Translations under genes and position numbers: made by a program
Notes under the pieces: model-generated
The model's input: only the letters and a program-made list of their open reading frames with translations
What the model was told of the DNA's origin: nothing
The model's database searches: none
Shown: one piece after another, positions 20,260 through 33,182 of the stretch
How the letters are laid out: each line of letters opens with the position of its first letter
Numbering within the stretch: position 1 is the stretch's first letter
Assembly: GCA_014529385.2 (NCBI GenBank)
Contig: CM043962.1
Coordinates: forward strand, 121,359,970-121,423,969
Length of the DNA stretch: 64,000 nucleotides
DNA from: Adiantum capillus-veneris
Taxonomy: Eukaryota > Streptophyta > Polypodiopsida > Polypodiales > Pteridaceae
Reading direction: 5' to 3'

Positions 20260-22690
20260 TTGATAACTTAATCTAATGGTCAATTTTTGGAGCCGATTTG
20301 ATGGTGCACACACTTGTGTGTGCAATGATGCGACTTCGAGTGGAGCAAAGGAATAGCTTGGAGTGTAATTACGATGTAAGTGCACTCACTTGTTATGTCA
20401 ATTCTTGATTGATTAATGGGGCTCAATGTTGTTAATCATTTGCTAAAATTAGGTTTGTAACACAAATGACCTACACTTTGCACCTAATTTGATACACTTT
20501 GAATGAAATTGATAGTCCAATTGTGACTAATGAACTTTGTGTGTATCCAAATGTGTGTGCATAAAAATCATTGTGTGTGTTCATGCACCAAAGAGGGAAA
20601 AAAACTGTCAAAATTTTCAAGTGCGTGTGCACCTAATCTTGAATGTGTGCAAACATAAAAATTGATGGAATTGATGATACATGAGTATGCAATCATGTAA
20701 ATTATGTGTATGTTAGGCTAATTCAATCATTAGATAAGCCTAATTGCCAAAAAATTGGGCAAAAATTGATTGTGTGTGCGTATCCAAGACCACTTAATTT
20801 ACATTGATGGTCAATTAGGGCACCTAAATGGTTTTTTATTATGAAATTTGCATGAAAAGTGTGTGCAATAATTAGGTGTAAGCCTAAATGCATTGCCAAT
20901 TGAGCCAATTTTGAACTTTGGTGCTTAATTTTTGAGTGTGTGCATTGCTTGATTGGGTCAAAATAGTGTTAATTTTTGAGAAATTAAGCATGCATGCATT
21001 CATTAATCGATGGAACACAAAGAAATCAAGAACATTTGTGCAATCATTTAGTAATTGACTAAAATTTTGGTGCATATGGCCCATGGACGTGCAAAACAAC
21101 ATCATGAAGATGGAACTGAGCATTAACTTTTAGCATGCACCTCAGTCAAAGAGAGACCAATGGCAAATTTAGTGAATATGCATGATGATTTTGAGCGTGA
21201 AAGCCATATCGCCTCATGCATGTGCACTTATGAACCATAAAATGAGCTAAAGGATGCAGAATTTTTTTTGAGAATTATGTTGATCATTTCAGCTGTGGAT
21301 TGTTCTCTTTGCATGATTGAGCATGTACAATTGTCAAGAGAATTTTGACTTGCGCAAAGTACCATTCAATGACCAAGTACACACCCTTAAAATCTATGAG
21401 TTGCGATAAGGGAACAAGTGAGAACGTTGGCTTCATTCGATGATGATTTTGTCCACAGATCCATATTAGGTGAATTCCACCTTGTGATGCACATCCCACT
21501 TGCCCCCAAGCCCTCGCTGGCCGATTCTTAGCTAGCTTGGCGTGCCATCAAGGCCCCACACACAGTCGCGGACCTGCAGCCCTTTCTTGGACCCCGCCGA
21601 CCTCGCTGATCCTGCCTTGGCTCCAGCATGCACTGCGCGCCCCTGTTTTGTCTCCTAGGCCACTTGTCCCGCAACTACTCGTCATGCTCGTAGCTGCAAA
21701 ACACACACACACGCCGCATGCAGGCCCACACCAAACACACTCCCTCTCACTCTCACTCTCTCTCTGTCTCGTTTTCTGCATAGGCTGCAGTTCAGAGTCC
21801 AGACAAAAGAGTTAAAAAATAAAAGAAATAAACAATCACAGAATAATGATTTTAAGTGGAAAAAAAAGATGGATTTGATTCCCACGAGATCTCCTCTCTC
21901 ACCTTCGAAAACCATACGATCTTGTGAAATTAACCATAATGGTAATGCTATCACAACTTAAAATCTATTGGACTTTCAAAACTTGCGATTGAGAATTTCA
22001 TTTGATTTTTTGAGATAAAGTGCAAATAAAAGAGCTATACATTGACATTTTAAAAGTATTTTGCCAGGAATAGTCATTGTGTCATTGAGAAGAGGTTCAT
22101 TGAAATAAAATTTTGCATCACATTGATTTGTATCATGCTCTATACATCTTATGGATCACACTATATAATTGAACAACGAATGTTGCTACTAAGAGCATGC
22201 GGGCATTGATTGTGTGTAATATGATTGTGTATATGCACAAAGGACCTTACTCGCATCAATAATTTGTCTTGTGCATGGTTTAGTGCCAGCTTGATTGAAG
22301 ATCTCATTGCACTAAATAGCAAGCTCTTTTTGAAATGCACAAATGAGCTTCATTGCCTTGGGTTGAGCATTAGGAGAGTGTGATATGCATGTAGGCATGA
22401 GAGTTACATTGGATGACGAGTAGTGCTTGCTTCGTCGGGACTTTGTGTTTAAACTTAACATTGCTTGTACATTTTAGTGCCTGTATTGAATCATTGCAAA
22501 GCACTAAATTTGGGCTTGTTTTAATGGCCAAAAGAGAGCATTTTTGGGGTTGTGATTGATTGTGCATTTTTTAGTGCTTACTTTGAATGACAAATGCTTT
22601 TGTGCACTAACAATTGTGCTTCATTTTGAAGGATTGTGGCAGGAGTGTGCTTTCATTGATCCAAGAAGGGGTCATCATGTATTGCAAAAT
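20260..22690 (+). other. Non-coding interior downstream of the tRNA-Asp primer site
   Basis: No frame resembles gag or pol. The left part is rich in tgtgtgcaa words. A conspicuously GC-rich block at about 21490-21790 stands out from the AT-rich surroundings and ends in CA and CT runs. From about 22260 to 22620 a phrase like 'tagtgc...gcactaa' recurs several times. The whole looks like the interior of a large non-autonomous (LARD-like) element, or a coding element decayed past recognition. Confidence 0.45.
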
Positions 22691-23090
22691 GTGGCTAGTT
22701 AGAGCCATTCCAAATTCTTTACATCAAAAGTTGTATACATGCTAGCTCATAGCTTGGTCAAAATTTAAAATTTTCATTTTGAGCTAGTGTTTAGCCAACT
22801 TTTTTGAGCTTTCAAGTACAAAATTGGCTATTGAGAGCCATTCATTTTCATTTCAAGTTGCAGTCATCTCTAGCTCATAGATTGCACTAAAAAATGTAAA
22901 ATTTCATGTGAGCTAGTTGTTAGCCAACTTTTTGAAAAGCTTTAAATTGTCAAATTCAACTTTCAAAGAGTCATATCATTTCATCAAAGTTGCATTATTT
23001 TCAGCTCTTGGCTTGTTTTTAATTCCATACTTCAAGTGAGCTTGAAACTAATCTACTTTTGAATCATGCATGGGAGATCGCAAAAGTTTG
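22691..23090. repeat. Three degenerate tandem units of about 130 bp
   Basis: Units start near 22691, 22829 and 22961. Each has the order gagccatt..., caaagttgca, agctcatagcttg, tttcaagtgagct and tagccaac-like words. Identity falls from the first pair to the third unit. The array lies inside the interior that follows the tRNA-Asp primer site. Confidence 0.65.
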
Positions 23091-23289
23091 CAAAATTTGC
23101 TTATGTAGAAGCATTTTACCTTTCTCATTGTTGATATGTATGCAAAAATTTGCTATCAAAGAGCATCATATGCATAACCAAAGGCACTTTTTTCCCTTGG
23201 GTTTTTTCCCTTTGACAGATAACCATAAATGATATTGTTTCTCACCAATTGGGAAACCCTTGATGTGCTTGTACATGGAGAATTTTGTT

Positions 23290-24410
23290 ATGAGGCCCAC
23301 CACTTGTCCAACATGGGGGGTTTCAGTTCCAAGCTCCACCACTTGTCCAAGCTAGTTCTATTGAGATATAAGGTAGAAGAAAGCTCCACCAAGTGTCCAA
23401 GCTAGGCTCCATTTGAACTTGGAAACCACTTGTCCAATCAAGACTACCTTGAAACATGGAGGGAAGCAAAGGTTCACCGCTTGTGCAAGCTAGGCTACAT
23501 AAACAATCTGAGGTTAAATCCAAAGGGCCACCACTTGTCCAACCTATAGAGATGCAAGGTGTACCAAATGTATAAACTAGGCATGAGAAAATACCAGAAG
23601 ATCCACCATTTGTGTAGCCTATTTTCTTTAGTAGCAAGCTCCACCATGTGTCCAAGCTAGGCTCCATTCGTACATGGAAAGTCACTTTTCCAAGCTAGGC
23701 TCCCTTTAAACGTGGAGAGAAACAAAGCTCCACCACTTGTCCAAGCTAGAAATGACATGTTCAACCTTTAAGGTTATGTCTTAAACAATAATGTTTCTTA
23801 CCAATTGGAAAATCCATAATATGCTGCATGTGAATAATTTTTTAACAAGGCCCATCTCTTGTCCAAGTTGCCTCCAAGCTACACTATTGTTTTTCACGAT
23901 TTAGAAATCCCATGATATATTGTACATGGGGGATTTAGTTCCAAGCTCTACCACTTGTCCAAGCTAACTCTATTAACAAGGGATAGAAGCAAGCTCCACC
24001 ATGTGTCCAAGCTAGGCTCCATTAGGACATGGGAAACCACTTGTCCAAGCTACAGACAACCTTGGACAATATTTCTTTGAAAAATCATGGTGTATTTTAC
24101 ATGAAAATTTTTGTTACAAGACTTTCTCATTGTCCAAGCTACCTCCAAGCTAGAATATTGTTTCTCATCATTGGCAAAACCCATGATATGTTGTACATGG
24201 AGAGTTCTGCTCCAAGGTCCACCACTTGTCCAAGCTAACTCTATTGAAACATGGGATAGAAGAAAGCTCCACCATGTGTCCAAGCTAGGCACCATTGCAA
24301 CATGGGAAACCACTTGTCCAAGCTAACTCTATTGAAACATGGGATAGAAGAAAGCTCCACCATGTATCCAAGCTAGGCACCATTGCAACATGGGAAACTA
24401 CAAAAATCTA
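23290..24410. repeat. Complex tandem-repeat zone built on a 'cacttgtccaagcta' core
   Basis: About 19 variants of cacttgtccaagcta / catgtgtccaagcta occur at irregular spacing. A second motif, attgtttctca..attgg.aaacccatgatatgttgtacatgg, recurs near 23232, 23789, 23882, 24062 and 24153. This shows a higher-order unit. The youngest part is a nearly perfect 88-bp tandem pair (24223-24310 and 24311-24398). Open frames here repeat WTSGG and LDTWWS and are repeat artefacts. Confidence 0.8.
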
Positions 24411-25156
24411 TGTGAAACAATTTGCGTCTCCTCATCACCTATGGAAGTTCATTTGGTAATACTTTGTATTTGAAGCTAACAATAACCCACCTTGATTGTA
24501 GTTGCCTCATATTTCAAAAACAAAAAACCTAACGTAAAGTTAGTGAGCTTGCGTTGTTGATGATACACACACATGTACATTTTTGTAGATGCATGCACAC
24601 ACATAGCGATGCACATACATACTAGTATACACACCGGCTATGCTAATTTATTTGTGTTCTATCTAGGTTGGTGTTAGGTGTAGGTCATTGGTTTCACAGA
24701 TTGGACCTTATGGCATAAATAATAAAATAGGTTTGTAGAATAGAGAGTAAAATTTTTCTAGAAAATTGGTAGATTGATTTTTTTTTGGAAAACCTCTTTA
24801 TCTATATTACAATTTGTATGTTACCTCTCTCTCTCTCTCTCTCTCTCGTTTTTAGGTGATTTGAGCAGCCTCTCTCTCTCTCTCTACCAAAAATAGGAGG
24901 TTTGATGGCGCTACCATGCCAACAACTCTTTGAGAAAAGTGTGCCTTACCTTAGCCTTGAGCCGCTTTTATCACTTTTTTTCTCACAAATGTTTTGTGTG
25001 AGCATTGGTTGTGGAAAAATCAAAATAACCAGTTAAAGGGAGGGGAAAATTCATGATGAAAATAGAGTTAAATTGCAAAAAATGTAGGTTATTTGAAAAT
25101 TTTCTTATTTGAATCAACCATAAAAGGAGTTGATTTTTCCCAAACACTAATGTTGA

Positions 25157-25159
<3 letters not shown>
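24411..25159. other. Non-coding interval with short CT tracts
   Basis: I see no coding similarity. Two short CT runs lie near 24830 and 24870, and acacac words near 24560-24640. No copy of the LTR at 19450-20239 is present here, although a 3' LTR would be expected after the tandem repeats. Confidence 0.45.
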
Positions 25160-25249
<90 letters not shown>

Positions 25250-25281
25250 GTGTGCGCATCTTTGACTCTATAGATGAGTTG

Positions 25282-25363
<82 letters not shown>

Positions 25364-25490
25364 CTCTCTCTCTAGAAAAAACTTAAAAAAATGATGGAAA
25401 AAATCCACACCGACATAGACTGTTTTCAGTAGGGTTTTTTCATAGTTGTTGGTAGAGGGGGCGAGAGGTTTGTCAACTCATCTACATAGT
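25160..25490. repeat. (CT)n(CA)n and (CT)n arrays in a foldback
   Basis: A CT array (25160-25202) passes directly into CA (25203-25248), and a second CT array covers 25287-25373. The phrase gatgagttgacaaa at 25273, followed by CT, is the reverse complement of gagaggtttgtcaactcatc at 25465, so the segment can fold back. A third, direct copy of that phrase follows at about 25643, next to a GA array. Confidence 0.8.
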
Positions 25491-25685
25491 CCAGACTCCA
25501 ACTCTTGACATTTATCAACATCATCTGTAGAGACTACAGTCTAGATGTACAAGTACCAAAAATAAAAATAAAAACTACTGGAAATAGCCTGCAACGACGC
25601 AGACTGTTTCTAGTATTTTTTTTTTTAGTTATTATTATTAGAGAGAGAGGTTTGTCAATTCATCAGTGATTCAATTGAGTCCAAA

Positions 25686-26397
<712 letters not shown>

Positions 26398-26470
<73 letters not shown>
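26398..26470. repeat. (GA)n microsatellite, 73 bp
   Basis: This pure array is preceded by cagcaggcgtaaactgttt...gaggttttttt, which resembles the sequences before the arrays near 25480 and 25689. This is a third copy of the same dispersed unit. Confidence 0.9.
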
Positions 26471-26472
<2 letters not shown>

Positions 26473-26792
26473 ACAGTTGGATGCCATAGTTAGTGTCAAG
26501 CTTTTGAGACATGAGGAAGGGAATCTCTTATGCAAGGATGTCCCAAGGTAGACTATAATAGCAAAAGGCTTCAAATGACGTCCCAAGATTGGCTACAATA
26601 CCATAAGGCTTCAAAAGAATTGAGCCCCTTGCTTGTCCAATCAAAGGCACGAAAAGAGCTGATATAGGTATGTATCATAGGTAAAGCTTAATTGAGGGTG
26701 GGTGCTTTAGATGTGAAGCTCTAGCCGTGACCAACTTCTCATTCTTGATGCTTGCTTGACACCCTTCTCTTTCCTCTAGTAATAGTTGCCCG

Positions 26793-26974
26793 ACAAGTAC
26801 AAAACTAAAGACTAATAGGACTCGCCACCTTTTCCGAAAAGGACTAGGGTGCTTCTTTGAATAGCTTGATCACCTCATAGGCTATTAATTACCCTTAAAA
26901 TCTTCACAAATATTTCTCTCTACAGAGATTATCATAAGGTGGTGAGTCCTATTAGTCTTTAGTTTTGTACTTGT
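26793..26974. repeat. Inverted repeat with 39-bp arms, one mismatch
   Basis: The arm at 26793-26831 (acaagtacaaaactaaagac...) pairs with 26936-26974 (...gtctttagttttgtacttgt), with one difference in 39 bases and a 104-bp loop. Weaker pairing continues outward to about 26771 and 26996. It may be a MITE or an RNA hairpin. I see no clear target duplication. Confidence 0.9.
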
Positions 26975-27963
26975 TGTTTGTAACGACTAGGCAAGCAATT
27001 ATCGATCGCCCTTGCAAGGCAATATGTGTGCCAATATACAAAAGCTATGGAGGTGTTGGAAATATGCAAGTGATAGGGTGGATGCAACTAGTGCTATTTG
27101 GGACACATTGTAGAAGAGACCTTCATAAACAAAAAGCAAAGGTAGGGTGTAGGGCATCTCACTATCGGTGCTACTGCAAATCCTCATGAGAAAAGAGCTG
27201 AGAGGCATGAATGGTGCTATTGCCATTATAACTAGCATTGACGCTCGTGGATGGATAGCAGTAGTGGGGAAACCGAGGACTAACAAATCGATGGCCAATC
27301 TAAATGAAGATGTAGTATACCTTAGAGTAGATTCGGATATTTCAGTTTTAAAATAAATTGGGGGTTGGGCAAAGATAGAACATCGGGAATGGGTAGAGGG
27401 GCGGGGGGGGGGGGGGGGGGAGGGGAGGGGAGGGGAGAGGTGTTTAGGGATAGCTAACCTATTCTTTCTCTCTCTCTCTCTCTCTCTCTAAGGTAGTGCC
27501 ACCGTTGGCGTTAGTGTCGACCTTGTTTTGTTGTTCATTCATAGATTTTGTTCACCTTTGTGACTAATTTGTGACATGCATGCCATACCTATGTTGCCTA
27601 GATTGGTCTAAAAAGCACATTAGGGCATCTATGTTATATATAAAAGAGCAAGACAAGTGATCCACATGGTTGCGCCAAGTGGTTGCAAATGCTTGCAGCC
27701 ACGAGTCCTTCCCTTAAAGTTCCCCATCCTTCCCCTACCTTGTGTCGCGTAGGACTATGGCGAACGTGGCCTTCCCCTGCCTTGCGTGGTGTAGAACTGC
27801 AGGCAGCACAACTGAGGAATTTTGATTTGCAAGCAAGTGTGCATCTCTCAGCCTCAAGTTGTGGGTGCATCGGTCTCAATCTTGGCCTACACTATATAAA
27901 CCCAATTAGAGCAATGTTTTATCTTTCGCAGTCAGTATCGTCGCCAACAGGTAATTTATCCGC

Positions 27964-27965
<2 letters not shown>
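26975..27965. other. Non-coding interval with G-runs and short repeats
   Basis: Short open frames (26965-27189 plus, 26999-27298 minus) show no family motif. A run of 18 G and further agggg words lie at 27401-27437, and a CT array at 27468-27490. A phrase like ccttcccctgccttg.gt..gtag.act occurs twice near 27730-27800. Confidence 0.45.
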
Positions 27966-28021
<56 letters not shown>

Positions 28022-28069
28022 GGAGAGAGATGGACGTCTGTGAGCCCCATGCACCCATGCACTCCTAAC

Positions 28070-28154
<85 letters not shown>

Positions 28155-28213
28155 ACCTTCTTTTGGCTTGCAGGTGAATGACAACCTTTTGTTTTGCAGG
28201 TGCAAGCAACATA

Positions 28214-28310
<97 letters not shown>

Positions 28311-28399
28311 CGGGTAACAAACCCGTCACTGCCAAGGTTGTGCATAGATACTTGGCATGCATTTTTAAAGAATTTTTTAAAGGTTCTCTCAGTCTATGG

Positions 28400-28443
<44 letters not shown>

Positions 28444-28464
28444 GGCTTAGTGACTTGTATTGGC

Positions 28465-28517
<53 letters not shown>
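27966..28517. repeat. Cluster of CA, GA, CT/CA and CT microsatellites
   Basis: In order there are CA (27966-28018), GA (about 28072-28153), CT joined to CA (28216-28250 and 28250-28309), CT (28402-28442) and CT (28469-28517). The GA array is inverted relative to the CT arrays, so long hairpins are possible. All open frames here (SLSLSL, EREREREV, THTHTH) are products of the repeats. Confidence 0.95.
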
Positions 28518-28519
<2 letters not shown>

Positions 28520-29758
28520 CAACAACAGGCAAAAAAAGGTTTTTCCTTGACCCAAAAATGGTTGTTAAGATAGAATGAAAAATGAAAAAATATGTTAAAA
28601 AACACAATAACCTCAATCTTTGAGTGTTTTAGCTTTTTAATTTTTTTGAAGCCATTAAGAATACCTTTTAGTTTTTAAGCTTTTAACTTGATAAAAGAAT
28701 TGATAAAATCCTAAAATTGTAACATCCTAACTTGCCGTTCCGTTCACATTGGTGTTGCTTTCAAACTAAAAAATGTTAGCTTTGAAATTCAAAAATGTTA
28801 GCTAAACTTAAGAGGAAAAGAAAAAACCCTACTTAGATTTTCAGGAAAATAGTATAAAAATGTAAAAAAATAACCAAAAAACTCAATTTTTTCATGTGTA
28901 AAACTAATGAAAAAGGTTCTAAAGATTTTTTTTTTCAAAATTGCTTTGATATCGAGGTCCAATGCTTGAGAAAAGACTAGGTTTAATGTAATCCCACCTA
29001 CAAATTTTAAGTTTTATCTCTAAATTCATCAAATATGAAGGTGAGAAAACTTACATATTATTTAGACATTTAATGTAGAAACTTTCAAAATTTATACAAA
29101 TTTCATGGAGATATTCATCTTCAAATAGCCACAACCATAATACCGTAAATCTATCTTCTAAATTTAGATGGCATGAGTGTGGGACGGGTGTCTAATCTCA
29201 CTCCTATCTTATTGCAGACATAGCGAGAACCATGAATATAATTGTCAATCCATGGGACGAAGCTGACTCGACTAATGCATAGAGGCTACAAGAGGTTGTC
29301 AATCTCTTGGAAAACAACAAACAACTCGCATCTAACTCAAGCTACACTCAAATGACAAAAATCACCAAAAGCTAGTCGCTAATCAGCAAACAAATCATAA
29401 TCGTTACATCATCAAACAACATCCAAACGTTGCGAAACTTCTAGGACATGTTTATAAGACCCAAGAACACATGCTTATGGTCTCAATTCTCACTTTAGGT
29501 CAAGTGCAAAAATCATAATTATTAAGAACAGTGAGTTTTTGACCTACTCGTTTTTGACCCAGAATGCATCTAAATGCTTAGGAATGATGCCTCAATACCC
29601 CGCCTATACTTATTTTATAATTTTGAAGCTTAAATTCCTACTTATATTGAAATTAGGCTGCGGGTCGGCGACGTCAAAAGCTACGGATTACCATGAAATG
29701 CTTACGTCAATGCGTAGAGCTCTTACCTGCGGTTACAACGCAACAGACGGCACTGCAA
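28518..29758. other. AT-rich non-coding interval
   Basis: The stretch is very AT-rich, with many T and A runs. I see no coding or RNA signature in it. Confidence 0.5.
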
Positions 29759-30069
29759 TGTGACAACCAAGAAGGGAGTAGGAAGTGCAAAAGGAGAGAA
29801 GTGAGCGTAGTTAGCTCACGTTGTGTTTCTATTATCCAAAACTTATAAAATACTTACAAAAATTGGCTTTTATACCTTAGCCAAGGTTTTTATGGTCAAA
29901 ACGAATAATCTGAGATCTCTAACTAAAGATATTAGGTTGGTACAATCTGGAAGCTTGTAGCCCCGATCATCAATTACATTGTTTATCTGGAAACTAGGAG
30001 TTACAACATTCCCAACTCATCAATAAAAGCTCCCAAAAAAATGTTATCCAAGTTAGCTTGCTGCTAACA
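29759..30069 (-). mobile_element. 3' LTR of a minus-strand LTR element
   Basis: In minus orientation the repeat starts TGTTAGCAGC directly after a G-rich polypurine tract and ends TTGTCACA, about 311 bp later. A TATA box (ggtataaaagcc) lies at 29866-29877 in the same orientation. No second copy was found in the window, so the boundary at 29759 rests on the TG/CA rule. Confidence 0.6.
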
Positions 30070-30083
30070 TCCCCCCCCCTCGA
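30070..30083 (-). promoter_or_regulatory. Polypurine tract
   Basis: On the minus strand tcgaggggggggga leads directly into TGTTAGC. The G run is typical of plant Gypsy polypurine tracts. Confidence 0.7.
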
Positions 30084-30204
30084 CTATGTCATCCCTTGAC
30101 CAGCTTCATGGACCGAAGTAGTCTTCGGGTTGACGGCTAGCGAGGCGGTCTTTAAGCGCATGTAGGGATTTTTCATATATAATTCTTTGTTCTTTGTCTA
30201 GGAA

Positions 30205-32945
30205 TTACAAAAATTGCATGGTGACTCTGTTTTTAAGTTCAATGGCTGAATAGCCAACAAATCTTGATGTAAGGTTACTGATCACTAGCCCAAATATCTT
30301 CGTTTGCCATGTGAAAAAACCTGTATAGAATGCCTCTTCAAATGCCAACATATTGCTAGATGGTAGAAACATACATGTGGCGTAGAAGCCGTAGAGGACT
30401 TCTTCTGAAGGTTGTCCACTTAAATTATAACAGAGACCTTTATTGCCTTCTAGGAAAGACATCCATGGTGCTCTTGCTTGCTCAGTCTCATGAAAAGTTT
30501 GAATGTAGGTGAGTAGCATTCTGCAAATCTTACACAACATTGCACATGAGAGGTCAGGGAGGCTCTTGAAGAAAGTAATGGCACCCGTTAGGGTTTTTAC
30601 CATGTATTCTTCTGTTGCTGGTCCCTGCTCTGGAGTTGGCAGTCATGGGTAATTCAGCCATGTTGGCCTCTTCTTTTTCAGTGCATCGTATGCCTTCCAT
30701 GTCCTTACTCTTGGTACAGGACATAATGTAGGGTCTTTTTGTAATGATACATGTGCTCTTGTGAACAAAATTAGATATATGGAGTTTTTGTTCAACTAGT
30801 TCTTTCTCCACTTGGGGTGGATATCCTCTGAGCCTTTTGCCTGCATATCCTTGTATAGTCTTTCCTTAACCTGTAGTAGCTCCACTTTGACCAATGGGTA
30901 GGACAGTGATTGCTGACGCCACTGAGCATTGATTTGGTTGGCAATGAGCTGAGTTACATTTACTGAGTGGAGAACTCTCAACTCCCAAGCCATTGTTGCT
31001 TTCCATTCAGCATCTGTTTCTTGGCCAATATGCTCTTTCAGTGCATCTTCCTCAGCTTTGAAAAGCTAGACCATTGGCACTTGCTCGGCTTCAGCGAAGG
31101 GTACTTGAAAATCCGACTCTCCTGCTAGCCCTTCTGACGATTGTGTTTCCATATCAGCAAAAGAGACTGAGGGTATGCCGATGGTTGGTTGTTCAGAGGT
31201 TCTTGCTTCATCCTGAGTTTCTGCTTGTCCCTCTCTTAGCAGCTAATTGGCTCTCTTTAATTCCTCTTTTTCTTTGAGCAATTGCTCTTCTCTTTGGACC
31301 TGCATCAATGCAAGGTCTTGTCTTTGTAATTGTTCCACCTTCGGCTCTAGCTCAAGGTCCTTGTTTCTCTTTTCCAAAGTCTTGTAGACTTCCTATGTTC
31401 CCTTGATTGAGGCGACATCAGGGTTTTCTCTTATGTATCTTAAAAATACTGCTTGATCATTGATTCATTGCTTGGAGTACTGCAAAGAAGGATTAGCTAC
31501 ATTGAGTTGCACTTAGATCTTTTGTCGTGACAGAGTAGTGGTTAGAAGTTCATTGATTACTTCTGTTAGTTGTTGATCTTTGCTTTTGCATGCATCGGAT
31601 AATTTAGTCAGAATCTCTCGTAGCTCTTCCATCTCTTTCTGTTGCTTCTCCTTTGCAATCTGGTGTTGTTCTGCTTCATTTTCCAGCTCGTTGATCTTCC
31701 TTTGAATATTTGCAATGATGTTCATCCTGTCATCTAGCTCTCTTTGTAGAGCATCAATGACTAGTTCGAGCTCCTTAGCCTTAGCACTGTGGCTAAGTGC
31801 TGATGTTCGCATCTTATATGTCATCAGCTGCATTTTCTTGGCGTATTCATTCACTTGCATGATGACTTCATCATTTGTTTCCCAATCTTCAGGCTCTAGC
31901 TGGGGTTGTTTAGAGGTTTGGGCCGTTTCAATTCGTGGCTCTTTGGTTGGTGTTGTGGCTTCTGCTTTGTGGCCATGGAGGCGGTTCTACTTCCCCTCCT
32001 TGAGGCTTTGTGGTTGCCTCGGCTGATTCTGGTTATGGTGTTGTAGAAGGTCCAGCTTCAGCCTTTTCTGTTCCCTTTGGCTGTTCAAAACGGGCCTCTT
32101 CCTGTTGCTTCTCTTTTCCCTTTGCTGCCTCGCCTTCATTGGGTTTAGCAATTGGTGAAGGGCTTGGGCTTGGCATGGGATGGTCTTCTTTCTCCGTAGT
32201 GGGTGAAGTGGGTCTTGGAGACATCTCCTCATGGTCATGATGTGACTCACTTTGTTTAGTAGCTTCCGCTTGTCTCTGTTGCTCAGCCACTTTTTCCTTT
32301 GCTTTCCTTTGAGCTTCTTGAGATTCCTTCAGCTTTAAGGCATCTACTTCCACATACATCCGCTGAAGGAAATCTTTGGGATCCTCTGTTCCTTTCCTTG
32401 CAAGGTTCTTGGTTCTTGATCCCCTTATATCTCTTGGACTCCATCTTTCAGGGTCCTCATCTACAGCTTGGCGGCTCCTTTCGTATGTCTGCTTTTCTCT
32501 TTCAAATCTCGCCTTCTTTTATTGCGATTCCTCTCGGTGAGCTACTACTGCTTTCTTTTTCATTTCCTTAATCCTTGCTTGTCTTTCTTTGTTGTCCGAG
32601 CTTTCATTGCTATGAGCTTTATGGGAATTTTTTGCAGATTCCTCATCTGACTTGTACACTCTCTTTGTTGATTGAGTGGTTCTTGGAGAGGGTTGAGCTG
32701 ACACAATCCAGGTGTTCTCATATGGGGCTAGTGGAAAATTGTCGGTCATTCCAATAGCATGATATGCTATTATGTTTAGCACTTCTGGAGCACCCAGATA
32801 TGTGATCTTGCCTTCTTTCTTTGTGCCCTTCAGTGTTGTAAGCACATACTGCTGGGTATGCAAGCCCAGTTGTGGGAATGTCCAATGTTCGGTGTCTAGC
32901 TCATGGGTACAAGCCCTATAACATGCAGTCAGTAGTCCGGTTGCA
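30205..32945 (-). pseudogene. Decayed long coiled-coil ORF at the 3' end of an LTR element
   Basis: Reading from 32945 down to 30205 and allowing about ten stops or shifts, one protein of roughly 900 residues can be followed. Its N-terminal part contains HWTFPQLGLHTQQYV and YHAIGMTDNFPLAPYENTW. A charged Lys/Glu/Ser/Pro-rich middle follows, then a strong heptad region at 31513-31860 (KAKELELVIDALQRELDD, INELENEAEQ, KEMEELREIL). A further Gln/Glu-rich coil comes next, and a C-terminal hydrophobic/aromatic part ends NRVTMQFL. I do not recognise the family. It ends about 120 bp before a polypurine tract and 3' LTR on the same strand. It is therefore probably an extra, non-pol ORF of a retroelement and not a host gene. 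Confidence 0.5.
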
Positions 32946-33048
32946 AGTCAAGTTATGCATGGCAAGTTTGGCTATTAATATTGTAAGGTTGTTTACACAT
33001 TATTATTATCAATCATAGGGTGTCTTTTTTGTTGCCTTGCAGTGTATA

Positions 33049-33113
<65 letters not shown>

Positions 33114-33180
33114 TCTATTGCACCACAACTTCTAGCCATGGCACCCCAAAGGCTTCACCCCCCATGTTGCAACACCATCA
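32942..33180 (+). mobile_element. LTR with CT array, inserted into the coiled-coil ORF
   Basis: The right end is secure: ...aacaccatca, two bases, then a tRNA-Met primer site at 33183. A (CT) array fills 33053-33109 inside the LTR. The left end is set near 32942, because minus-strand coding of the coiled-coil protein can be followed up to there. The other LTR of this plus-strand element was not found. Confidence 0.5.
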
Positions 33181-33182
33181 AC

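Noticed and set aside
23290-24410. CRISPR-like array of short repeats
   Set aside because: Spacing and repeat sequence are irregular, the genome is eukaryotic, and higher-order units show a decaying satellite.
27634-27965. Possible host exon near 27.7 kb
   Set aside because: The open frames have no domain, no clear splice pattern and run into CA repeats.
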